NCBI GenBank assembly: GCA_016190025.1
Contig: JACPRG010000037.1
Coordinates: 1-25,765 of the forward strand
DNA: 25,765 bases
Source of the DNA: Candidatus Tectimicrobiota bacterium
Lineage (GTDB): Bacteria; UBA8248; JACPRG01
Direction: 5' to 3'
The position numbers and the translations under genes were made by a program. Of the stretch, positions 7,140 to 14,462 are shown piece after piece (position 1 is the stretch's first letter; each line of letters begins with the position of its first letter). The notes below the pieces were generated by a model. The model was not told the origin of the DNA and searched no databases. It worked only from the letters and a program-made list of their open reading frames with translations.

Positions 7140-8099
7140 CTAATACCACCTCTCGTAGTGGATGTTCCCCCGCTCTCCGGACGCCTTCGACATGGGGTCC
7201 AGGGCGAAGCCGTATTTCGTCTCCAGGATTTCGATGAGTCCCCCTTGCCCGGTGGCCGGGTCTTTGGGGTAAATTTTCTGCCGGGTCTCCCGGTCGATGG
7301 AGGGGACGCCGATCAGGGCGTCGCTCCCGCACAGGAAAAAGCTCATCCGCCCGGAGTCCAGCCTCTCGCCGATCTCTTTCTCGAACGCTCCGCCTGACAC
7401 GAATTCCTGAACGCCGGGGTCGCCCTCCCCTTCCGCCAGGCCGGCATACCGGTAATCGGAGAAAAGTCTCTCGAGTTTTTTGTGCGTTTCCAGGTAGGCC
7501 AGGTCCGCCTTGCGCTCAACGCTGGCGATGGACGTGATCCGCCCCGCGTAGCCCTCCCGCAGGAGCTTCCAGATCATGGCGTTGTGAGGGGCCTCGCCGG
7601 TTCCGATCGACGCGAAGACCAGGTGTTTCCCCCGGCTCAGGTCCTCCAGCGCGAGGGTGTACGCCCCTTTGGGCTTCCCGTCCATGAAGAGGCGGGACCC
7701 CGCGCGGACGTTCCGGTGGTAGAGCCGCGGCGTGAACTCCGGCGGCTTCACGCCTTCCGGGCTGCGCGTCACGAGGTTGATGAGAAACTCGTGGAAGTCC
7801 GCCTCGCCGGGGGAGAGCAGGCGCTCTCGGTCGTCCGTCAGGATGGGATGGGAGAAGGATTCGGGCCGCCTCGCGAGATGGTCCTTCTTCTCTTTCTGCC
7901 TCCCCGACTCCTCCTGGCTCCCTTCGACCCGCTCCTCCCAGAAGCCCAGCCCCAGTCCCACGTACTGGCCGGGCTCGAAGGCGAGAGGCCCGCCGTCCGG
8001 CTGGACCCGCAGGACGACCAGCCCGTCGTGAACCCGCCGGATGGAGAGGACGCTCGCGTTGTATTTCTCCTCGGCGAGGGCCGAAGAATCCGTGCTCAT
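7140..8099 (-). CDS. Ferredoxin-NADP reductase-like flavoprotein
   Basis: A 319-residue protein of the FNR superfamily, expected to bind FAD and a pyridine nucleotide. The N-terminal barrel has FEPGQYVGLGLG. The pyridine nucleotide half has LVFASIGTGEAPHNAMIW (the GTGxAP phosphate loop) and MSFFLCGSDALIGVP (the C-G motif). The chain ends in YERWY, an aromatic C-terminus of the sort that stacks on the flavin. The FAD motif RxYS reads RPES here, with Glu for Tyr. A charged insert (about residues 58-78, EGSQEESGRQKEKKDHLARR) lies between barrel strands. The start is supported by GGAGG six bases upstream. It is probably the last gene of a unit with the ATP-grasp and NifU-like genes. The electron partner is unknown. 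It ends with TAG. Confidence 0.8.
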   Translation of the reverse strand: MSTDSSALAEEKYNASVLSIRRVHDGLVVLRVQPDGGPLAFEPGQYVGLGLGFWEERVEGSQEESGRQKEKKDHLARRPESFSHPILTDDRERLLSPGEADFHEFLINLVTRSPEGVKPPEFTPRLYHRNVRAGSRLFMDGKPKGAYTLALEDLSRGKHLVFASIGTGEAPHNAMIWKLLREGYAGRITSIASVERKADLAYLETHKKLERLFSDYRYAGLAEGEGDPGVQEFVSGGAFEKEIGERLDSGRMSFFLCGSDALIGVPSIDRETRQKIYPKDPATGQGGLIEILETKYGFALDPMSKASGERGNIHYERWY

Positions 8100-8178
8100 G
8101 GAAGCGCCTCCGAATCGTCGGATTGGGTTGACGCCGTCGGCCGGTCGAACGCGGAAGCCGCCGATCCCGCGGCCCCCT

Positions 8179-9438
8179 TCATCGGGCCTTCACGGCCTCG
8201 AGAGCGGGCGCGATGCGGACATCGAGCCGCCGGTGCGCCTCCCGCAGCGCGGCCTCGGCCTCCTCCGGCGTCCCGGCCCGGGCGAAGATGAAGCCCAGGT
8301 ACTTTGTCCCCTCGGGCAGGGGGACGACCGGCTGTCCGGGCGGGATCATGATGACCACGTCCTCGATCCCCGGCACCGCCCGGGCGGCCTCCTGTCCCAG
8401 GACCTCCAGCAGCGTCCCGGCCCCGGGGATGGGGATCATCATGACGCCCGCGGCGCGGCGCTCCCGTTCGAGGGACTCGGTCTCCAGGCCCAGGGCGCCG
8501 CGCAGGATGATCTCCTCCAGGGAAAGGCCGGTCCCGAAGCGGAGCGTCCGCGCGCAAAGCCCCCCGATGGACCGGGCGGCAACCTCGATGGGCCAGACGC
8601 CTGTTTCATTCACCCGCAGCTCCGCGTGGACGGGTCCCACGCGCAGGCCGAGGGCCGCCGCCGTCCGGGCGGAGACGGCCCGGATCGCCTCCTGGGTCTT
8701 TGCCGGAAGGCGCGAGGGCGTGACGTACAGGGTCTCCTCGAAGAACGGGCCGTCCAGCGGGTCGGGCTTGTCGAAGAGCGCCAGCGTCCTGAGGCGCCCG
8801 CCCGCGAGCATCCCCTCCAGGGCCACCTCCCGGCCGGGGATGAACTCCTCGACCAGGATCTTCTCTGCGGCCTCGCGCCCCCGCGAGGCGACTTCCGGGT
8901 CCTCCAGAAGGGCCTTCACCCGAAGGAAGGCCTCGACGAATTCCTCCGGGTCGTCCGCGCGGATGACCCCCCGGCTGGCCGAGAGGAACACCGGCTTGAC
9001 CACGCAGGGGAAAACCACCCCGGCGGCCATCTCAAGGGGGTCGTCGTGGATGGAGAACACCTCAAAGCGCGGCGAGGGGACCCCGGCCTCGGCCAGCGCC
9101 CGGCGCATCCGGCTCTTGTCCCGCGCCGCCCGGACCGACTCCTCCGGGTTGCAGGGGAGGCCGAGCGCCTCGGCCGCCCTCGCCCCGACCAGAGCCGTGT
9201 CGTCGTCGACGGGGATCACCGCGTCCAGGGGATATTGCCGGGAGAAGAGGGCGACCTTCCGGGCCGCCTCCTCCGGCTCTCCGAAGTTCAAGGTCAGCGT
9301 CTTGCCGGGCGTGTGGGCGGCCAGGACCTGGGGCAGGTCCGAGCCCACGACCACGTCCACCCCCATCCGCCGGGCCGCCTCCATGAAATCGGCCGTCCGG
9401 TAAGACGTCGTGGGCAAAAGGAGCAGAACGCGAGGCAT
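8179..9438 (-). CDS. ATP-grasp domain ligase (carboxylate-amine type)
   Basis: From MPRVLLLL at 9438 the product has 419 residues. The N-terminal pre-ATP-grasp fold is followed by ARDKSRMRRALAEAGVPSPR, the usual lid-helix segment before the ATP-grasp core. FPCVVKPVFLSASRGV holds the nucleotide-binding Lys, ILVEEFIPGREVALEGML is the hinge, and AELRVNETGVWPIEVAARSIGG carries the metal-binding Glu and the R-x-x-GG end of the fold. A C-terminal subdomain (GVMMIPIPGAG, IMIPPGQPV) resembles the one in L-amino-acid ligases. Such enzymes join a carboxylate to an amine through an acyl phosphate; the substrates here are unknown. The next ATG upstream is at 9456, with no clear ribosome site for either. 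It lies 79 bases upstream of the flavoprotein gene. Confidence 0.8.
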   Translation of the reverse strand: MPRVLLLLPTTSYRTADFMEAARRMGVDVVVGSDLPQVLAAHTPGKTLTLNFGEPEEAARKVALFSRQYPLDAVIPVDDDTALVGARAAEALGLPCNPEESVRAARDKSRMRRALAEAGVPSPRFEVFSIHDDPLEMAAGVVFPCVVKPVFLSASRGVIRADDPEEFVEAFLRVKALLEDPEVASRGREAAEKILVEEFIPGREVALEGMLAGGRLRTLALFDKPDPLDGPFFEETLYVTPSRLPAKTQEAIRAVSARTAAALGLRVGPVHAELRVNETGVWPIEVAARSIGGLCARTLRFGTGLSLEEIILRGALGLETESLERERRAAGVMMIPIPGAGTLLEVLGQEAARAVPGIEDVVIMIPPGQPVVPLPEGTKYLGFIFARAGTPEEAEAALREAHRRLDVRIAPALEAVKAR

Positions 9439-9569
9439 GGGAGGTTTCGCCCTCATTCGGCTCTCGAGGGGCCGCAGGGGGGTCCGCCGGTGGAGCGGCG
9501 GGGGGAGAAGGCGGGAAAAGCGGGCCCGGAGGGATGGACGGACTCCGGCTCCTCCGACTCCCGCCGGGA

Positions 9570-10085
9570 TCAGAACGTGGGCGACCCTTTGCCGGGCTGG
9601 TAATAGGGGTTCGAGCCGCCCCGGTGGTCGGTCGTGTCCACCAGCTCCTGGATCTCGGGGAGCACCTCGTTCATCCGGGCCTCGATGCCCTGCTTCAGGG
9701 TCACGTTGACCATGCCGCACCCCTGGCAGCCGCCGCCCAGCTGAACGTAGGCCACGCGGTCTTTGACGTCGATGAGGTTGACGAATCCGCCGTGCATCGC
9801 CACGGCCGGATTGATCTCCTCGTCCAGGAACCGCTGGAACTTGTCTTTGAGGGCCTCGTCCTCCTCGGAGATGCCTCCGCCGTTGGCGCCTGCGGCGGGC
9901 TGGGCCTTCAGCGCCTTGATCTCCTCGCGCAAAGCGGCCAGCTGCTCTTCCGTCTTCGCGGCGATGCTGGCGATTCGGTCGCGCAGGGGCTCCAGAGAGT
10001 CGTTCAGCCGTCTGATTTGCGCGTACGACCGGTAAAACAGAAAAGCGATGACCACAATCCCGATGACCCACGCGGCAATAACCAT
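9570..10085 (-). CDS. Membrane-anchored NifU-like iron-sulfur protein
   Basis: A 171-residue protein with three parts. Residues 2-18 (VIAAWVIGIVVIAFLFY) form a transmembrane helix. Residues 23-62 are a charged heptad-like stretch, probably coiled coil. Residues 74-160 are a NifU C-terminal domain (FLDEEINPAVAMHGG) with the cluster ligands C120 and C123 in GGGCQGCGM, and then a DTTDHRGGSNPYY tail as in NfuA. The domain carries [4Fe-4S] clusters for delivery to apoproteins. An anchored form is uncommon, since Nfu proteins are normally soluble. The start has a purine-rich AGGAGGGGGAGA upstream. With the downstream ATP-grasp and flavoprotein genes on the same strand it may form a redox-related unit, which is inference. 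Confidence 0.85.
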   Translation of the reverse strand: MVIAAWVIGIVVIAFLFYRSYAQIRRLNDSLEPLRDRIASIAAKTEEQLAALREEIKALKAQPAAGANGGGISEEDEALKDKFQRFLDEEINPAVAMHGGFVNLIDVKDRVAYVQLGGGCQGCGMVNVTLKQGIEARMNEVLPEIQELVDTTDHRGGSNPYYQPGKGSPTF

Positions 10086-10450
10086 GACTTTCTCTTCTCC
10101 CCCTCCTGAGGGTGGCCTGCGACAACCGTCCCCCGCGCCACACCTGTTGGAAAACGGCTTTGGCGGAACGTCCCCCCCGCAGCGCGCAAACCTCGGGCCG
10201 CTCTGGGGACTATAGTGTTATTTTATTTCAGGATGGGGGAAGGTCAACCGTGCGATGAAGCCCAGGTCTCTCAACAAGAGGTCTGTGACCTCCCGAGGCG
10301 GCTTTTCGAAAAAGTCCCCTGGCAGGTCCGGCCGGCCTTCAAAAAGTTCCCCGGAGAGAGGTCACAGACCTCAAGTAGACCTCTCCCCACCGCGTTTCGG
10401 CGCGTAAAGCGGTGCGTCGCCCAAGATGAGGATCACGTCGCCGGGGCCGG
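10086..10450. other. Intergenic region upstream of the NifU-like gene
   Basis: This 365-base gap lies between the end of the M20 hydrolase gene and the start of the NifU-like gene, both on the minus strand. It holds a two-ended palindromic element at 10278-10372. It also has a short AT-rich patch at 10211-10230 (contains TATAGT read either way) that could be part of the NifU-gene promoter. No matching -35 box is clear. I see no open frame worth calling. Confidence 0.45.
10278..10372. repeat. MITE-like inverted element ending in the dispersed palindrome
   Basis: GAGGTCTGTGACCTC (10278-10292) and GAGGTCACAGACCTC (10358-10372) bound a 65-base core. The core has AAAAAGTCCCCTGG and AAAAAGTTCCCCGG as near-direct repeats around a CCGGCCGG centre. 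The outer 15-mers are exact reverse complements of each other, so the whole element is an inverted repeat of about 95 bases with an imperfect inner stem. Confidence 0.7.
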
Positions 10451-11719
10451 CTAGGCATCCCGGTTGCAGATCTCCATGGCCGTCAGGGCGTACACCTGGG
10501 CCGCGTGAACCAAGTCGTCCACGTGGAGGGCGTCCAGCTCCATCCCCTGGGAGAAAGATTTGGTGTAGGAGGGCCCGTAGGTGGCGGAGGGGATCCCGAC
10601 CTCGTTGAAGACGTTCATGTCGCGCCACATGCTGGTGATAGGGGTGTCGATGGTCTTCATGGGCTTGCCGAAGACCTTCTTGTGTCCCGCCTTGATGGCC
10701 GCCACCAGCGGCTCGTGCCCTTTGGCCTCGTACCCCCAGCGCGTCATGTAGGGGCGCACCTCGGCCTCGACCCCCGTTTTCCGGATGACCTTCTCGATCT
10801 CCGGCTTAACGAACAGGGGGTCCTTTCCGGGGGGGATGCGGACGTCCAGGTAGATGCTGCACCTCCCCGCGGCGTTTCCGATCTTGTAGGGGAGACCGCC
10901 CCGGACGGCCCCCACGCTCACGTTGGGCCGGATGACCCCCCCTCCGAACTTCCAGGTCTCCCGCTCGATGTAGCCGTCGGCCCAGTCCTCCAGGGCGTTG
11001 ATCACCTTGGCCATCTTGACGATGGCGTTGGGGCTTTTCTCCCGGGGGGTGGGCCGGGGGATGAAGGGGGTATAGAAGCCCTTGCCCAGGGTGGTGATCT
11101 GGAAATAGGTGCAGCCGCACTGGGCCCAGGTCGTGCAGAAGTTGGTGCACTCGGCCACCAGGGCGTAGTCGGCGCGGATCCCGTGGTCCACCAGGCGGCG
11201 CGCCCCCACGCCCTTGCCCAGGTAGCGGGGGCCCTGAAATTCATCCACCGGGGCGGTCCCAATCTCGCCGACGACCGCCGTCAGGTAGAGGTCCCCCTTG
11301 AGCCTCGCGCCGCTTTCCCGGATGGCCTTGGCCGCCAGCAGCGTCGCCGACAGGGGCCCCTTGTCGTTGAACACCCCCTGGCCGAAGATGCGATCCCCTT
11401 CCATCCAGGCGCTGGTGTACTCGGGCAGCAGCTCCCCCGCCCCCCAGATGTCCTCCGGGGCGCCGTACTTGGTGTCGATGTGGGCGTTGAAGATGAGGGA
11501 TTTCCCGCCCCCCGTCCCCTTCAGGAGGGCCGCGACGTTGTACCGCCCGGGGGCCACCTCCATCTTGGACGGCTCGAAACCGTTCTCCCGCATCCACTCG
11601 CAGAGCGCCTCCCCCATGGCCCCCTCGTTCCCCGTCGGGCTGGGGGTGTTGCCGAACTTGAGGGAGAGCTCCGCCAGCTCCTTCCGATCGATGGAGGCAA
11701 GGACTGCGTCGGTCTTCAT
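10451..11719 (-). CDS. M20-family metallopeptidase/deacylase
   Basis: A 422-residue member of the M20 (ArgE/DapE/carboxypeptidase) family of dizinc amidohydrolases. NAHIDT gives H80 and D82, and FGQGVFNDKG gives the bridging D119. The usual catalytic-base/metal pair E-E reads G151-E152 in VVGEIGTAP, so only the metal-binding Glu is in place. AECTN follows the lid region, and LHVDD near the C-terminus supplies the last His (H399). The substrate is probably an N-acyl amino acid, peptide or carbamoyl compound. It is transcribed alone, divergent from the broken molybdenum hydroxylase gene. The start has AAGGAG eight bases upstream. It ends with TAG. There is no signal peptide, so it is cytoplasmic. 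Confidence 0.85.
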   Translation of the reverse strand: MKTDAVLASIDRKELAELSLKFGNTPSPTGNEGAMGEALCEWMRENGFEPSKMEVAPGRYNVAALLKGTGGGKSLIFNAHIDTKYGAPEDIWGAGELLPEYTSAWMEGDRIFGQGVFNDKGPLSATLLAAKAIRESGARLKGDLYLTAVVGEIGTAPVDEFQGPRYLGKGVGARRLVDHGIRADYALVAECTNFCTTWAQCGCTYFQITTLGKGFYTPFIPRPTPREKSPNAIVKMAKVINALEDWADGYIERETWKFGGGVIRPNVSVGAVRGGLPYKIGNAAGRCSIYLDVRIPPGKDPLFVKPEIEKVIRKTGVEAEVRPYMTRWGYEAKGHEPLVAAIKAGHKKVFGKPMKTIDTPITSMWRDMNVFNEVGIPSATYGPSYTKSFSQGMELDALHVDDLVHAAQVYALTAMEICNRDA

Positions 11720-12074
11720 CAGATGCGCTCCTTAGAGAGTAGAAGTCACCCCGGGCCGGATCTGGAATTTTGAAGACGCTGCGTCGGACGACAAACGACT
11801 GTCCAGACTTGATACAAGGTCCGGCCCGGCCAAGTCAAGTTTCGCCCGCCGCCGGCCGCGGGTCGGTTTGATTTTCAAGTGCAGCCGCGACCCCCTGCCT
11901 TCGCAGAGGGCAGGAGTTTGAGTGAAGGGTCATCGACCCGAGCGGAAATCGCGGCGCAGACCCCGCCCTTTTCTGAAAGGGCCCCGTGCTAGACTGAGCA
12001 TGGGTGGATGGATCCTCGCGCGGCCAGGAACCGGGGCCGAAAGGGGTAACAGACCTCAAGGAGTCGCTCGCCGG
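11720..12074. other. Divergent intergenic region, M20 hydrolase / molybdenum hydroxylase
   Basis: This 355-base gap separates divergent genes. It contains an imperfect palindrome around CTTGATACAAG at about 11809-11819 and a small hairpin (CCTGCC with GGCAGG) near 11895-11914. One copy of the dispersed repeat lies at 12043-12060, right before the start of the plus-strand gene. An open frame runs in from 11922, but its translation has no family features before the ATG at 12075. No clear promoter boxes are visible. Confidence 0.4.
12043..12060 (+). repeat. Single dispersed palindrome copy at a start codon
   Basis: GGGGTAACAGACCTC followed by AAG differs from the consensus GAGGTCACAGACCTC at two positions. 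Its last bases make up most of AAGGAG (12058-12063), the only Shine-Dalgarno-like sequence before the ATG at 12075. Confidence 0.6.
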
Positions 12075-12734
12075 ATGACGGCGTACAGGGTGTTGGGAAA
12101 AAGCCTCCCCCGGATCGACGGCGCGCCCAAGGCGCTGGGGGAGGCCAAATACGCGGCGGATCTTTCCCTGCCCGGCATGCTCCACGGCGCCATCCTCCGC
12201 AGCCGCTATCCGCACGCGCGGATCCTGCGCGTCGATGCCGGCAAGGCCGGGCGCCTTCCCGGCGTGCGCGCCGTCGTGACCTCCCGGGACGTCCCCCGGG
12301 TCCGGTACGGGATCACTATCTTCGACCAGACCCTCTTCGAGCCGGAGAAGGTCCGCTACCTGGGGAACGAGATCGCGGCGGTGGCCGCCACGGACCCGGA
12401 CATCGCCCAGGAGGCCCTGTCCCTCATCGAGGTCGAGTACGAAGAGCTGCCCGCCGTCTTCGACCCCCTGGAGGCCATGGCCGAGGGGGCCCCCTTGGTC
12501 CACGAAGGGGCCGAGCGGTACGAGGCGACGTTCGAGGTGAAGGGGCGCCAGGGGAACATCGCCTGCCGGACGACGTTCGCCCACGGGGACGTAGAGCGGG
12601 GGTTTCAAGAGGCGGATGAGGTCTTCGAGCACACCTTCCGGACCCAGCAAAACCACCAGACCTACCTGGAGCCTCACGCGGCCCTCGCCGCGCCGGACGG
12701 ACAGGGCGGGGTCACCGTCTGGGTGAACGTTTAG
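12075..12734 (+). CDS. N-terminal fragment of the broken molybdopterin subunit
   Basis: Codons 1-219 before the amber stop. The fragment holds the aldehyde oxidase/xanthine dehydrogenase a/b hammerhead domain (LGKSLPRIDGAPKALGEAKY, GMLHGAILRSRYPHARI, VEYEELPAVFDPLEAM) and the first strands of the molybdopterin-binding part (TYLEPHAALAA). It lacks every cofactor loop, so alone it should be inactive. The start has AAGGAG 11 bases upstream, inside a dispersed repeat. Confidence 0.6.
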   Translation: MTAYRVLGKSLPRIDGAPKALGEAKYAADLSLPGMLHGAILRSRYPHARILRVDAGKAGRLPGVRAVVTSRDVPRVRYGITIFDQTLFEPEKVRYLGNEIAAVAATDPDIAQEALSLIEVEYEELPAVFDPLEAMAEGAPLVHEGAERYEATFEVKGRQGNIACRTTFAHGDVERGFQEADEVFEHTFRTQQNHQTYLEPHAALAAPDGQGGVTVWVNV

Positions 12735-12767
12735 GGGGTCTACCTGTCCCAGGAGCGGATCGCCCGG

Positions 12768-14369
12768 GTGCTGGGTCTCCCCCTCACGAAGGTCCGGGTG
12801 ATCGGGACGGCGGTGGGGGGAGGCTTCGGGGGGAAGAAGCCCCGCACGGACCCCTACGCCGCCCTGCTGGCCCTGCGGACGGGAAAGCCGGTGCGCGTCC
12901 AGTTCACCCGGGACGAGGAGTTCGTCGCGGGGTTTCCCCGCCACCCCACGATCATCCACCTGCGCACCGGGGCGAAGCGGGACGGCCGCCTCACCGCCCG
13001 CGAGGCCAGGCTCTACTACGACACGGGCGCCTACACCGATCACGGCCCTACGGTCGCGGCCCTGGGCGCCATTTACGCCAAAGGTCCCTACCGCATCCCC
13101 AACGTCCGGCTGGAATCCTTCACAATTTACACCCACAAGACGATCAGCGGGGCGTTCCGCGGCTACGGCAATCCCCAAAGCGCCTTCGCCGTCGAGTCCC
13201 AGATGGACATCATGGCCAGGGATCTGGGGTTCGACCCCGTGGACTTCCGGCGAAGAAACGCCCTGGAAGACGGGGACATGCTGGCCAACGGCCAGAGGTT
13301 CCCCAGGATCTGGCTGAAGCGCACCCTGGACGCGGCCGCCCGGCGCGCTATGTGGCAAGAGAGAATTCCCCCCGGAAATCACAAGCGGCGGGGCCGGGGC
13401 GTCGCCTGTGGCCAGCATCACGCGGGGGGCCTCACGTCCTCCGCCACGGTCAAGGTGATGGAGGATGGCACCGTCCAGGCGGCCTCCGGGGTCATCGAGA
13501 TCGGCGCGGGCCAGGTGACCATGGCGGCGATGGTCGCGGCCGAGGAGCTCTCGGTGGACGTGGAGGACGTGCGGCTCGTCTCGGCCGACACCGACGGGAC
13601 GCCCTTCGAGTATTACAGCGCGGCGAGCCGGATCACCTACAACGTCGGCAACGCGGTCCGCCTGGCGGCGGCGGACGCGAAGCGTCAGCTCCTGGAGCGG
13701 GCGTCGGAGATCCTGGAGGTCCCGGCCGAGGACCTGGCCGTGGAGAACCAGCGGGTCTTCATGCCGGGGGCGCCGGAGAAGGGGCTGGCGTTCGGGCAGA
13801 TCGTCAAGGAGGGCCACACGAAGAAGGGGGGGCCGATCCTGGGCCGGGGGGTCTTCGATCCCCACGGGCCGCCCGTCGTCGCCGATTACATGGACGGCAA
13901 CCCCCGCAAGCCCATGCTGGTGATGACGTTTTGCACCCACGTGGCCGAGGTCGAGGTGGACGTAGAGACGGGGCAGGTGGAAATTCTCCGCCTCTTCTGC
14001 GTCCACGACGTGGGGCGGGTGATCAACCAGGGGGCGATTGAGGGGCAGGTCGAGGGCGGCGTGACGCAGGGCGTGGGGTTCGCCCTCATGGAGGAGGTGG
14101 TCTACTCCGGCGGGGTCGTCACCAACCCCACCCTCGCGGACTACAAGGTCCCCAACATCCTGGACGCGCCCCGCGTCGAGTGCGAGTTCATCGAGGAGCC
14201 CGAGCCCACCGGCCCCTTCGGGGCAAAGGGCGTCGCCGAGGCGGTCCTGGTCCCCACGGCGGCCGCCATCGCCAACGCCGTCTTCGACGCCGTGGGGGTC
14301 CGCGTGATGGACCTCCCCCTCACGCCCGAGAAAGTCCTGGCGGGGCTGAATGCCAAAAGGGCCGGGTGA
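12768..14369 (+). CDS. C-terminal fragment of the broken molybdopterin subunit
   Basis: This covers 533 codons from the first in-frame GTG after the amber stop, in the same frame as the N-terminal fragment. It carries all molybdopterin-binding loops: GGGFGGK, the GAFRGYG loop, EIGAGQVTMAAMV and the GAKGVAEA active-site Glu. The GTG has no ribosome-binding site and lies inside a conserved helix, so independent translation is doubtful. The intact state of 530 codons after the stop suggests the lesion is recent or artefactual. Confidence 0.55.
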   Translation: MLGLPLTKVRVIGTAVGGGFGGKKPRTDPYAALLALRTGKPVRVQFTRDEEFVAGFPRHPTIIHLRTGAKRDGRLTAREARLYYDTGAYTDHGPTVAALGAIYAKGPYRIPNVRLESFTIYTHKTISGAFRGYGNPQSAFAVESQMDIMARDLGFDPVDFRRRNALEDGDMLANGQRFPRIWLKRTLDAAARRAMWQERIPPGNHKRRGRGVACGQHHAGGLTSSATVKVMEDGTVQAASGVIEIGAGQVTMAAMVAAEELSVDVEDVRLVSADTDGTPFEYYSAASRITYNVGNAVRLAAADAKRQLLERASEILEVPAEDLAVENQRVFMPGAPEKGLAFGQIVKEGHTKKGGPILGRGVFDPHGPPVVADYMDGNPRKPMLVMTFCTHVAEVEVDVETGQVEILRLFCVHDVGRVINQGAIEGQVEGGVTQGVGFALMEEVVYSGGVVTNPTLADYKVPNILDAPRVECEFIEEPEPTGPFGAKGVAEAVLVPTAAAIANAVFDAVGVRVMDLPLTPEKVLAGLNAKRAG

Positions 14370-14407
14370 GGCCGGCGCCCCCTCCGGCTGAGGGGTCTTT
14401 CCCGATC

Positions 14408-14451
14408 GCGAAACAAAAGGGCTCCGCCGGCGTGATTCGTCGGCGGAGCCC
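14408..14451 (-). terminator. Rho-independent terminator of the NMT1-type binding protein gene
   Basis: GGGCTCCGCCGGCG (14419-14432) pairs with CGTCGGCGGAGCCC (14438-14451) through 14 positions (one G-U) around the loop TGATT. On the minus strand the hairpin is followed by TTTTGTTTCG, so it terminates transcription arriving from 14463. It lies 12 bases past that gene's stop. From the plus side it also follows the broken hydroxylase gene but lacks a T-run in that direction. Confidence 0.85.
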
Positions 14452-14462
14452 CCTCAGCCTCT

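Larger units (their letters stand above)
12075..14369 (+). pseudogene. Xanthine dehydrogenase-family molybdopterin subunit, broken by an amber codon
   Basis: Read through one TAG at 12732-12734 (codon 220), the frame gives a complete 764-position large subunit of the xanthine dehydrogenase/aldehyde oxidoreductase family. The order is the alpha/beta hammerhead at the N-terminus, GGGFGGK at 248-254, the SGAFRGYG loop at 358-365 and GAKGVAE with the catalytic Glu at 722. The flanking residues read WVNV-stop-GVYLSQERIARVLG. The paralogue at 23092-25407 has WSNTQGAYLTREQVARGL at the same place, so the stop replaces a Gln (CAG to TAG). TAG is an ordinary terminator for several genes nearby, so a nonsense mutation or a sequencing error is likelier than recoding. 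No small FAD or 2Fe-2S subunit gene adjoins it. Confidence 0.8.

Noticed and set aside
8041..9603. A 520-codon plus-strand frame opposite the ATP-grasp gene
   Set aside because: No recognisable domains and strongly biased composition; the minus-strand ATP-grasp frame has conserved motifs.
12732..12734. Genome-wide reassignment of TAG, for example to pyrrolysine
   Set aside because: ruvA, the flavoprotein, the M20 hydrolase, the PHP-SMC protein and the second molybdenum hydroxylase all end with TAG at the expected length.
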